The notes under the pieces: model-generated | What the model was told of the DNA's origin: nothing | Database searches by the model: none | The model's input: only the letters and a program-made list of their open reading frames with translations | Translations under genes and position numbers: made by a program | DNA from: Sedimentitalea nanhaiensis DSM 24252 | Lineage (GTDB): Bacteria > Pseudomonadota > Alphaproteobacteria > Rhodobacterales > Rhodobacteraceae | Direction: 5' to 3' | Length of the DNA: 64,000 nt | NCBI RefSeq assembly: GCF_000473225.1 | Contig: NZ_KI421509.1 | Location: forward strand, 728,458-792,457 | Shown: positions 56,754-64,000 of the stretch, piece by piece | Numbering within the stretch: position 1 is the first letter of the stretch | Layout of the letters: each line of letters starts with the position of its first letter

Positions 56754-57428
56754 ATGACGGCGCACCGGATGCCGGAGAGCGGCTTTTTGTCCAATGCTTC
56801 GGCGGACCTCAAGAAGATGCTGGCCAATCTTGCGACAGAAATCTCGCTTGCCCCAGGCGAAGTGCTGTTTGAACAGGGGGACGAAGGCGACGCGCTTTAC
56901 GCAATCATCACCGGGGCGGTCGAATTCAGCGTACTGGCGCTCGATGGGCGCAAGCTGACGCTGGATGTGATGCGTCCCGGCGCGCTGTTCGGAGAAATCA
57001 CCCTGTTCGAGCCTGGCGGCCGCACCGCCACCGCCACTGCAACTGAGGCAACCTTGTTGTGGCGGGTGCGGCACCCGGATGTTCTGGCACAGATTCGCCA
57101 ACGTCCCGACCTGGCGGTCGACATGATCCATCTGGCCGGTCAAAGGATGCGCTGGATGGGGCGCCAGTTGAACGAGCAAGTGTTTTTGCCGCTCCCAACA
57201 CGGCTGGCCCGCAAGGTTCAACATCTTGCACCGGACGGTGCGCAACCGCCTTGCAAACTCGAGCTTTCACAGGCCGAATTGGCCGAATTCGTCGGTGCTA
57301 CCCGCGAAGCCGTGTCCAAAATCCTGTCCAGTTGGAAACGCGACGGCGTAATCCAAAGCACCCGGGGAGGGCTGGTTATTCTGGACTGGAACGCGCTGTC
57401 GCTGCTGGCGGAGCCGGATCAGATCTGA
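56754..57428 (+). CDS. Crp/Fnr family transcriptional regulator
   Basis: A 224-residue regulator: cyclic-nucleotide-like sensor domain (ISLAPGEVLFEQGDEGDALY; LTLDVMRPGALFGEITLFEP; GGRTATATATEATLLW), a dimerisation helix, and a C-terminal winged helix (LELSQAELAEFVGATREAVS; KILSSWKRDGVIQSTRGGLV). It lacks the N-terminal cysteine cluster of FNR, so it does not sense oxygen through a 4Fe-4S cluster. The ATG at 56754 follows GGGAGAG. Ligand unknown. Confidence 0.88.
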   Translation: MTAHRMPESGFLSNASADLKKMLANLATEISLAPGEVLFEQGDEGDALYAIITGAVEFSVLALDGRKLTLDVMRPGALFGEITLFEPGGRTATATATEATLLWRVRHPDVLAQIRQRPDLAVDMIHLAGQRMRWMGRQLNEQVFLPLPTRLARKVQHLAPDGAQPPCKLELSQAELAEFVGATREAVSKILSSWKRDGVIQSTRGGLVILDWNALSLLAEPDQI

Positions 57429-57775
57429 CTCGTCGACATCCCGGTCTACAGCCTGAAAGATGATCGTGTGTGTTCTACTTCACATACAGAATCACGAATC
57501 GATGGCAATGTGGATGCATAAGTTCAGCAAAGCCCCCTGGTTATATTAACAGTTCCGACCACCGCCTCTGATACGTACCAACAGCACCGGTCTTTCCCCT
57601 ATTGGTCAGTTGCTTCCAGTATTTGAGGTCACTCCCCTTCCCCCGGTGGTGTCATTTTAATCATTACACTCGCCGGGGGGCATTGCTGAACTAAGTTTAC
57701 TCGGACTTCGGGTTCCCTGTTGTGTTTCCCTAGGGCCACTGTGTTTTGTGTCTCCTCCCTGTCTGGCCCAAGGAA
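57429..57775. other. Non-coding region with hairpin potential
   Basis: No coding frame is convincing. Around 57635-57682 an imperfect inverted repeat (CCCCCGGTGGTGT...ACACTCGCCGGGG) could form a strong stem around an AT-rich loop. Together with the terminator to the right it could hold a small RNA, but nothing identifies a known family. Confidence 0.35.
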
Positions 57776-57808
57776 AAAAGAGCCATGTGCATCGCACATG
57801 GCTCTTTT
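57776..57808 (-). terminator. Strong terminator of the hflK-hflC-degP unit
   Basis: A perfect 15-bp stem, AAAAGAGCCATGTGC (57776-57790) / GCACATGGCTCTTTT (57794-57808), with a 3-base loop. On the minus strand it is followed by TTTTTTCC, on the plus strand by only a short T run, so it mainly ends transcripts coming from degP, whose stop lies 156 bases away. Confidence 0.85.
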
Positions 57809-57963
57809 CGATTTCATAGTGATATAACCGCGAACGACTGCGCATTGCGTTCTGTGCAGTTCAGTTCAATTGTATTCGCCGAGCATGCCAAGCGCGTTTT
57901 CTACAGCATACGCTGCCTCATCATGCCCACCGAATACAGAAATCCGGTTCAACGCAATTCGTC

Positions 57964-59442
57964 CTAGTCGTCCAGGCCGAGTGCGACAAACCGAGGATCG
58001 CCTCCCCGCCGCACCAACAACAGCAGCGACTTGCGTCCCGCGTCCCTGGCTTCGGCAATACGATCATCCAACTGGTCCAGTGCAGTCACCTTCTGCTGGC
58101 CGGCTTCGGTGATCAGATCGCCGGCCCGCAACCCCTTTTCAAAGGCCTCACTGGTTTCGTCCACAGACAACACGACCAGACCGGTCTGGGTTTCGGACAG
58201 GCCCATCTCGCTCCTCAGTTGATCATTCAACAGGCTCAGCGTCATGCCCAGAACCGTCTTTTCCTGCATCTCGGGATCGGATTTCTCCATCGCGGCGGGA
58301 ACGGCACCTTCGGCTTCTTCACGCCGACCCAGTGTGACCAGAACGGTCTTGCGATTGCCCTCGCGATTGATGACCACACGCACGGCCTTGCCGACGGTCG
58401 TGTTGCCGACCTGACGTACCAAAGCACGCGTATCCGCGACCTCGACGCCATCAAAGCTGACGATAACGTCCCCCGACAGCAGCCCCGCCTCCATGGCAGG
58501 ACCTTCCGGCACATCGGTAATCAGCGCGCCTGCGGTCGATTCCAGCCCCATTGCTTCGGCAATCTCATCGGTCACGTCCTGTATCCGAACGCCCAGCCAA
58601 CCGCGGCGGGTTTCTCCGAATTCCTTCAACTGGTCGACCACACGTGTCACCACATTGGACGCCATCGAGAACCCGATGCCGATGGACCCGCCGTTGGGTG
58701 ACAGGATCGCGGTGTTTACGCCGACAACCTCGCCATCCATGTTGAAGAGCGGACCGCCCGAGTTGCCCCGGTTGATGGCCGCATCGGTCTGGATATAGTC
58801 GTCATAGGTGCCTGACAGAGCGCGATTGCGTGCCGAGACGATCCCGGCCGACACTGAAAACCCCTGCCCCAGTGGGTTGCCCATCGCAATCACCCAATCG
58901 CCAACGCGGGCGAGGTCGCTGTCGCCAAAGGTCACGAACGGCAGCGGCTTGTCGGATTCAACTTTGAGCAGCGCAATGTCGGTGTTGGGATCCGTGCCCA
59001 CCACCTTGGCAGGCAGTTCGCCCCCCGCAAAGAACTCGATCAGGATTTCGTCGGCACCCTCGATGACGTGGTTGTTGGTCACCACATAGCCATCCTCGGA
59101 AATGACGAAACCCGAACCCAATGCCGAAGATCGGCGGGGACGCGGGCCGTCGCCATTGTTGTTGCGGTCCTGGAACTCGCGAAAGAAATCCTCGAACGGC
59201 GAGCCATCGGGCACGATGCCCTGCGGGCCGGTGCGCCCCTCGATCGTGGTCGAGGTGGTGATGTTCACAACCGATGGGCTGATCTTCTCTGCCAGCGGTG
59301 CCAGGCTTTCGGGTTTGGCCTGGGCGATCAGCGTCTGCGCCAGCACGAACATAATCGTCAATGCGCCAACCCAGAATAGGCGCATCCGGCCTTGATCAAT
59401 TTGTGGGCCGGGTGCCTTGATTGCTATTGCCTGTGGCTGCAC
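57964..59442 (-). CDS. degP: DegP/HtrA-type periplasmic serine protease
   Basis: A 492-residue Do-like protease-chaperone for envelope quality control. An N-terminal signal anchor (MRLFWVGALTIMFVLAQTLI) precedes the trypsin-like domain with His125 (VTNNHVIEG), Asp155 (NTDIALLKVE) and Ser228 (INRGNSGGPLFN), then two PDZ domains (about 275-365: RRGWLGVRIQDVTDEIAEAM; and 395-490). The GTG at 59442 has AAAGGAG eight bases upstream, which decides the start. It is the last gene of the hfl cluster. Confidence 0.93.
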   Translation of the reverse strand: MQPQAIAIKAPGPQIDQGRMRLFWVGALTIMFVLAQTLIAQAKPESLAPLAEKISPSVVNITTSTTIEGRTGPQGIVPDGSPFEDFFREFQDRNNNGDGPRPRRSSALGSGFVISEDGYVVTNNHVIEGADEILIEFFAGGELPAKVVGTDPNTDIALLKVESDKPLPFVTFGDSDLARVGDWVIAMGNPLGQGFSVSAGIVSARNRALSGTYDDYIQTDAAINRGNSGGPLFNMDGEVVGVNTAILSPNGGSIGIGFSMASNVVTRVVDQLKEFGETRRGWLGVRIQDVTDEIAEAMGLESTAGALITDVPEGPAMEAGLLSGDVIVSFDGVEVADTRALVRQVGNTTVGKAVRVVINREGNRKTVLVTLGRREEAEGAVPAAMEKSDPEMQEKTVLGMTLSLLNDQLRSEMGLSETQTGLVVLSVDETSEAFEKGLRAGDLITEAGQQKVTALDQLDDRIAEARDAGRKSLLLLVRRGGDPRFVALGLDD

Positions 59443-59611
59443 TGTGCCATCTCCTTTGTAAAACCTGGACGTCCGAGCCTGACCGCATTGGAACAACGGT
59501 GGCGCAGGATACTGCCGTCAATGTAGTGTCTTTGCGATCCACCGCAAAGGGTGTTGAGATCTTTCAAGCGGATGTGAAAGCGCAGATCTCCAGCCTGTGC
59601 CCGAACCGGGC

Positions 59612-59809
59612 TCACAACGCGCCCAGCCAATCGGCGATCCACAGCAGGATCAGCCCGCTCACAACCGCCAGCCCTCCGATCTGGCGCCGCGCAGCCTCGG
59701 GAAGCATCCGCAGCATCTCCAGCAACTGCTCGACAAGCGAAGGGGCCAGCAACCATGCCAGCCCCTCGACAATCAAGACCAGCCCGAAAGCCAGAAAGAT
59801 CACGCCCAC
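59612..59809 (-). CDS. DUF2065 (YjeT-like) membrane protein
   Basis: A 65-residue protein with two membrane helices (MGVIFLAFGLVLIVEGLAWL and GGLAVVSGLILLWIADWLG), separated by a helix LEMLRMLPEAARRQI. DUF2065 proteins are typically encoded with hflK-hflC, as here (nine bases after hflC). Function unknown. Confidence 0.88.
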   Translation of the reverse strand: MGVIFLAFGLVLIVEGLAWLLAPSLVEQLLEMLRMLPEAARRQIGGLAVVSGLILLWIADWLGAL

Positions 59810-59818
59810 GCCCGAACC

Positions 59819-60706
59819 TTACCTTGGCGGTTTTGGCGAATCGCCGGTGGGCGAGCGCATATAGTTGAAGAACTCGGAATTCGGGTTCATCACCATGGAC
59901 GAATTGCTGCCCTTGAGCGCCCGTTGATAGGCTGTCAGAGAACGGTAGAATTCAAAGAATTCCTCGTCCTTTCCAAAAGCCTCGGCAAAGATGTTGTTGC
60001 GCAGGGCATCGGCTTCGCCTCGGATGATCTCGGCCTCGCGCTGCGCTTCGGATACCAGTTCGACCACGGTACGGTCGGCCTGGGCACGAACCCGCTGCGC
60101 CGCCTCGTTACCACGCGCCCGTTCGTCGGTGGCTTCGCGTTCCCGCTCGGCCCGCATCCGGTCGAACGTTGCCTCAAGGTTCTGCTCGGGCAGATCGGTG
60201 GCTTTCAGACGAACGTCGATGATGTCCAGCCCCAATCCGCGGGCCTCGGTGATCGCGCTGTTGCGAATCCGCAGCATCAGTGCGGCCCGGTCCGAGCTGA
60301 GGATATCCTTGGAACTGACCGAACCCAGAACCTCGCGGGTTTCGGCCCGCAGGATCGAATCCAGACGGTTTTCGGCGATGGCGATACCGCCGACACCAAC
60401 CGCCTGGCGGAACTGTTTCACATCGGCGATGCGATAGCGCGCAAAGGCGTCGACCACCAGGCGGCGATCATCCAGCGGTGTCACTTCCAGCGGCGAGATA
60501 TCGCGGGACAGGATGCGGTCGTCATAGCGCACGACTTCCTGGATCAGAGGAATCTTGAACGCCAGGCCGGGATCCTCCTTGACCGCGACAACACGGCCAA
60601 ATTGCAGCACCAGCGCCTTTTCCCGTTCATCGACGATGAATACCGCAGACAGCAGGCCGGCAATCGCGACGACGAGAATCGGCAGAATGAAGGTCGTTTT
60701 ACGCAT
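59819..60706 (-). CDS. hflC: Protease modulator HflC
   Basis: A 295-residue SPFH/prohibitin protein that with HflK surrounds the membrane protease FtsH and limits its access to substrates. It has an N-terminal signal anchor (ILPILVVAIAGLLSAVFIV), the SPFH core (EKALVLQFGRVVAVKEDPGL; LDIIDVRLKATDLPEQNLEA) and a coiled coil with AEREREATDERARGNEAAQR. The ATG overlaps the hflK stop by one base. Confidence 0.94.
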   Translation of the reverse strand: MRKTTFILPILVVAIAGLLSAVFIVDEREKALVLQFGRVVAVKEDPGLAFKIPLIQEVVRYDDRILSRDISPLEVTPLDDRRLVVDAFARYRIADVKQFRQAVGVGGIAIAENRLDSILRAETREVLGSVSSKDILSSDRAALMLRIRNSAITEARGLGLDIIDVRLKATDLPEQNLEATFDRMRAEREREATDERARGNEAAQRVRAQADRTVVELVSEAQREAEIIRGEADALRNNIFAEAFGKDEEFFEFYRSLTAYQRALKGSNSSMVMNPNSEFFNYMRSPTGDSPKPPR

Positions 60707-61854
60707 CAGTTGGCCTCCTCGGTGTTACGTCGCAGTTCGTTCAACGGCAGGTAAGGCACAACGCCAGAACCGCCGCCGCTTTCATCCAGAATGATCTTGT
60801 TCAGACCGCCCAGTACCTGTTCCATGGTTTCCAGATACAGACGTTTACGCGTCACTTCGGGTGCCTTGACATACTCTTCCAGAACCGCCGAAAAACGGCT
60901 GGCTTCACCCTGGGCTTCGTTTACCTGCTGGGCGCGGTAACCTTCGGCCTGTTCCAGCTGTTGCGCCGCTTCACCGCGGGCCTCGGCAAGGACGCGATTG
61001 GCATAGGCATCCGCCACGTTCTGCAACCGGTCGCGTTCCTGTGCCGCGGCCTGAACGTCGCGGAAGGCGTCGATCACCGACTTTGGCGGATCGGCCTTGT
61101 CAAAGTTGACCCGGATGATGTTGACGCCGCTGCTGTAGCTGTCCAGCGTCACCTGAATCAGATCGTGCAACTGGTCGGCGATGACGCCACGATCCCGGTT
61201 CAGGATCGGCGCCAGCTCGGATTGCGCGATGATCTCGCGCATGGCCGATTCAGACACCGCCTGAATGGTCTGGCGCGGATCGGCGAGGTTGAACAGGTAC
61301 TTGGCCGGATCGTTGATGTTCCAGACCACCTGATAGTCAATATCGACCACGTTCTCGTCGCCGGTCAGCATCAGCCCGTCATTGTTGCCGCGCGCGCCGC
61401 CCATGTCTTCGGTCTGTTCGCGCGTGACCGGAATGACCTCGGCGGTGACAAACGGCCAGGGCGCAAAGTTCAAACCGGGTCCGCCGATAGCGGAGAACTC
61501 GCCCAGGAACAATTCAACCGACTGTTCTTCGGGTTTCACTGTGTAAAAGCTGGCGAGGCCCCAAAGGACCGCCGCCGCAATCACGCCCAGACCGATGGTC
61601 CCCTTGGTGAATTTCGGGCCATTGCCGCCGCCGCGACCGCCACTTCCCTGGCCTCCGCCGCCACCGCGACCGCCCATCAGCACACGCAGCTGTTCCTGGC
61701 CCTTTTTGACCAGCTCGTCGATTTCGGGAATTTGCGGGCCATCGCCGCCGGGCTTGCGCCCGCCGTCGTTTCGCCCATCGCCATTCCTGCCACCGTCGTT
61801 TCCACCGCCGGATGAGCCTCCGCCCCCCCAGGGGCCACCGCTGTTGCCCGCCAT
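60706..61854 (-). CDS. hflK: Protease modulator HflK
   Basis: A 382-residue SPFH protein, partner of HflC. The N-terminal 80 residues are very Gly/Asn-rich (MAGNSGGPWGGGGSSGGGND), as usual for HflK. A membrane helix follows (GTIGLGVIAAAVLWGLASFY, about 85-105), then VKPEEQSVELFLGEFSAIGG, DIDYQVVWNINDPAKYLFN and a coiled coil with LAEARGEAAQQLEQAEGYRA. It is the first gene of the cluster hflK-hflC-DUF2065-degP. Confidence 0.95.
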   Translation of the reverse strand: MAGNSGGPWGGGGSSGGGNDGGRNGDGRNDGGRKPGGDGPQIPEIDELVKKGQEQLRVLMGGRGGGGGQGSGGRGGGNGPKFTKGTIGLGVIAAAVLWGLASFYTVKPEEQSVELFLGEFSAIGGPGLNFAPWPFVTAEVIPVTREQTEDMGGARGNNDGLMLTGDENVVDIDYQVVWNINDPAKYLFNLADPRQTIQAVSESAMREIIAQSELAPILNRDRGVIADQLHDLIQVTLDSYSSGVNIIRVNFDKADPPKSVIDAFRDVQAAAQERDRLQNVADAYANRVLAEARGEAAQQLEQAEGYRAQQVNEAQGEASRFSAVLEEYVKAPEVTRKRLYLETMEQVLGGLNKIILDESGGGSGVVPYLPLNELRRNTEEAN

Positions 61855-61950
61855 TCGCGTTATTCCCTTCTCATCTTGCGCCCTGCGGCGCCATCTGGAT
61901 ATTTGTCTAATTACCTGTATGCGCGTCCGAAATTTTCAACCCACAAACGA

Positions 61951-63402
61951 TCACCCGCTGCGCATGGCCCTGCGCATGGTCACCAGTTCCTCGGCCATGG
62001 TCGGATGCACCGCCACAGTCCGGTCGAAATCTTCCTTAGTCGCGCCCATCTTGACGGCGATGCCCGCCAATTGGATCAGTTCACCCGCATTGGGGGCCAC
62101 GATGTGGCACCCCAGGACCTTGCGACTGGATTTGCTCACCACCAGCTTCATCAACACCCGATCTGGCCGATCGGCAAAGGCGGACTGCATCGGCCGGAAA
62201 CTGGTGCAATAGACCTCTATGGCTTCCTGCTCACGCGCGTCTTCCTCGCTCAACCCGACGGTGCCCATCTCGGGTTGGGTAAAGATCGCACTGGCGATCA
62301 AATCGTGATCCACCGGTGTCGGATTGCCTTTGAACACGGTTTCGACAAAAGCCATTCCCTCGCGGATCGCCACCGGCGTCAGGTTCACCCGGTTGGTAAC
62401 ATCCCCGATAGCGTAAACCGAGGGAACCGCCGTCTGGCTATAGCCATCCACGACGATCTCGCCCCGACGTCCCAATTCGATCCCCGCCTCGTGCAGCCCC
62501 ATACCCTGGGTGTTGGGGTCCCGACCGGTGGCGAACATTACCACGTCAAAGACTTTTTCCGTGCCATTGGTGGATTTGACCCAGATCGGGCCCTTGCGCG
62601 CACTGTCCCCCGAGCCCTTAATAGCCGCCCCGCCCATAGCCGCATCCGACCCGGTCCCGGCATGGCTGAGCACATGATCTTCGGTGGCGCTGGCCATCTC
62701 TACGATGTTGGTCCCCAGGTGCAGGTTGACGCCCTTTTCATGCATCATCTCGGCCACCAGACCGCGGGCCTCGTCGTCAAAGCCACGCAGGATCTGCGCG
62801 CCGCGATAATATTGTGTCACTTCGACGCCCAGCCCGTTCAGAATGCAGGCGAATTCGCAGGCGATATATCCGCCGCCGACAATCAGGATGGATTTCGGCA
62901 AGGTTTCCAGATGAAAGATGTCATCGGACACGATGCCCAGACCGGCATTGGGCAGGTCCGGCCGCACCGGACGGCCGCCGGTTGCAATCAGAATATGCTT
63001 TGCGGTGACCTCCTGACCGGTGGACAAGGCGACCGTATGGGCGTCTTTCAACCTGGCCCGGGCATCAAAGGTTTCGACGCCGGCATTGGCCAGCAATCTG
63101 CGATAGACACCTTCCAGCCGGTCCAGTTCGGCGTTCAGCCGGGTGTGAAAGGCGGCCCAGTCAAACGCGCCGTCCTGCATATCCCAGCCATAAGCGCGGG
63201 CTTCGTCCGCGAGCGCGCCATAGCCCGAGGCAAAAACCATGAGCTTCTTGGGGACACACCCCCGGATCACACAGGTCCCGCCATAGCGGTCCTCCTCGGC
63301 CAGCGCCACTTTGGCCCCGGTCTCTGCCGCAGCCACCCGTGCGGCACGTACGCCGCCCGAACCGCCGCCGATGACGAACAGATCGTAGTCGAAATCGCTC
63401 AT
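61951..63402 (-). CDS. gor: Glutathione-disulfide reductase
   Basis: A 483-residue FAD/NADPH flavoprotein that reduces glutathione disulfide. The FAD-binding start is YDLFVIGGGSGGVRAARVA, the redox disulfide is Cys44/Cys49 (GGTCVIRGCVPKKLM), the NADPH fold is ILIVGGGYIACEFACI, and the catalytic His-Glu is near the end (VHPTMAEELV, His466). An internal insertion at about 268-290 (AGTGSDAAMGGAAIKGSGDS) is longer than in typical GRs. The ATG at 63402 is chosen after an AAGGAG site. Confidence 0.93.
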   Translation of the reverse strand: MSDFDYDLFVIGGGSGGVRAARVAAAETGAKVALAEEDRYGGTCVIRGCVPKKLMVFASGYGALADEARAYGWDMQDGAFDWAAFHTRLNAELDRLEGVYRRLLANAGVETFDARARLKDAHTVALSTGQEVTAKHILIATGGRPVRPDLPNAGLGIVSDDIFHLETLPKSILIVGGGYIACEFACILNGLGVEVTQYYRGAQILRGFDDEARGLVAEMMHEKGVNLHLGTNIVEMASATEDHVLSHAGTGSDAAMGGAAIKGSGDSARKGPIWVKSTNGTEKVFDVVMFATGRDPNTQGMGLHEAGIELGRRGEIVVDGYSQTAVPSVYAIGDVTNRVNLTPVAIREGMAFVETVFKGNPTPVDHDLIASAIFTQPEMGTVGLSEEDAREQEAIEVYCTSFRPMQSAFADRPDRVLMKLVVSKSSRKVLGCHIVAPNAGELIQLAGIAVKMGATKEDFDRTVAVHPTMAEELVTMRRAMRSG

Positions 63403-63901
63403 CGGTGTCTCCTTGCTCGCTTGCAAGGGGATATGTCATGCAACTTGGTGGAAAACCAGAGGTCGGCCCAGAAAAAGCCGCCCAATATTTGCAGACGCCT
63501 GGCCGTCAGAAATTGGCGTCGCCGGTCAGCGCAAAGTCCAGCACCGGTTGTTCGACCCCCCGGCCCTCTTTCGCGTCGTCGAACCGATGCGTCTCGCCAC
63601 CCCTTGCATCTTTCTGCCCGGATGAACGCCGGAACGGCTCTGCCAGAGCGACCTCGTCCATATGCGCCCCATGATCGTTTTCGGTGCGCCCTGTATTCGC
63701 GAACTCAAAACTGCCCTCGCGGGCGGAGCGCTGGCGCTTTCACTGACTTGCTATGACGAGATGCAAGCGCGGGCCGGCTTTCATTTCATGACGGTGCCCT
63801 GTTGTTCACAATGCCGTTGCTTGGCGATCTGAAGACGGGGCTCCCGGGCAGTGCCGCTGACGGCCATTGCGTCCGTCACACCGCCGATGGACACATCGGG
63901 A
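63403..63901. other. Region upstream of gor, one small candidate frame
   Basis: About 500 bases without a recognised gene. A minus-strand frame at 63506-63661 could encode 51 residues (MDEVALAEPFRRSSGQKDAR, ending LDFALTGDANF). It has no clear ribosome-binding site, so it is listed as a possibility only. Confidence 0.35.
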
Positions 63902-64000
63902 TCACTTGGCGATGTCGGTGAACAGGTTGTCGCGATCCGGCAAATCCAGCTGTTCGCGTACAATTGTGCCTTTGGTAAGATCGCGCAGTTCCAGCCGACC
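63902..64000 (-). CDS. C-terminal end of an unidentified gene (runs off right edge)
   Basis: The minus strand has an open frame from the window edge to a TGA at 63902, reading LELRDLTKGTIVREQLDLPD and ending NLFTDIAK. The composition looks coding. Only 32 residues are visible, so no family can be named. Confidence 0.5.
   Translation of the reverse strand, partial: GRLELRDLTKGTIVREQLDLPDRDNLFTDIAK

Noticed and set aside
57429-57830. 6S RNA or other known structural RNA
   Set aside because: No recognisable closing stem and central bubble arrangement; listed only as an unassigned non-coding region.

Overview
The window reads as chromosome from an alphaproteobacterium of the Rhodobacteraceae (Roseobacter group). 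The support is a CckA-type hybrid kinase, an alphaproteobacterial LexA box (GTTC-N7-GTTC) before recA, an IscR with a single cysteine heading an iscR-nifS-sufB-sufC-sufD-sufS operon, the hflK-hflC-DUF2065-degP block, and GC-rich codon use throughout. It is a patchwork: conserved housekeeping blocks alternate with islands, tRNA-associated attachment sites and insertion-sequence debris.

Layout. 1-661: right end of an IS21-type element (istB) that has cut off the first half of a TorA/DorA-like molybdenum oxidoreductase whose C-terminus carries a fused c-type haem domain. 1991-5122: a tight moeA - DUF2478 - moaA - CMD-family cofactor operon, followed by a non-coding stretch and the 3' half of a tRNA-Ser(CGA), the signature of an island edge. 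5.9-14.6 kb: accessory region with decayed genes, a membrane-anchored winged-helix/TPR regulator, an exported beta-rich protein, an exported amidohydrolase, an Lrp regulator divergent from an EamA exporter, a HigBA-like toxin-antitoxin pair, and the first 57 codons of a serine recombinase. 14637-16187: an IS3-family element inside that recombinase. 16.2-16.7 kb: recombinase C-terminus, tRNA-Arg(CCG) and a duplicated half-tRNA. 16.8-25.3 kb: the Fe-S assembly operon on the minus strand, led by iscR and preceded by an Irr/ICE-like palindrome. 25.5-27.0 kb: a hydrolase, a small protein and an HD phosphohydrolase. 27026-28576: a second IS3 copy in inverted orientation.

From 29.4 kb the sequence is mostly core: two unrelated NADP isocitrate dehydrogenases side by side (monomeric then dimeric), an SMR pump, typA, alaS, recA, a sulfotransferase-like gene, cckA, rsmB, yciB-EamA-ftsY, an AlkB-like di-iron membrane oxygenase, xseA, purD, a bestrophin-like channel, a 2Fe-2S ferredoxin, a Crp/Fnr regulator, degP-DUF2065-hflC-hflK and gor. 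IS5-type and IS3-type scars lie at 40.5-41.3 and 45.4-45.8 kb.

How the parts work together: the MoeA/MoaA operon would supply molybdopterin to the now broken reductase; the suf operon builds Fe-S clusters under IscR and probably iron control; HflKC and DegP form an envelope quality-control unit. I saw no CRISPR array, defence system or prophage. The least explained items are the reductase-haem fusion with its cofactor operon, the five uncharacterised genes embedded in the suf operon, and the inverted pair of IS3 copies with a shared frameshift enclosing that operon.
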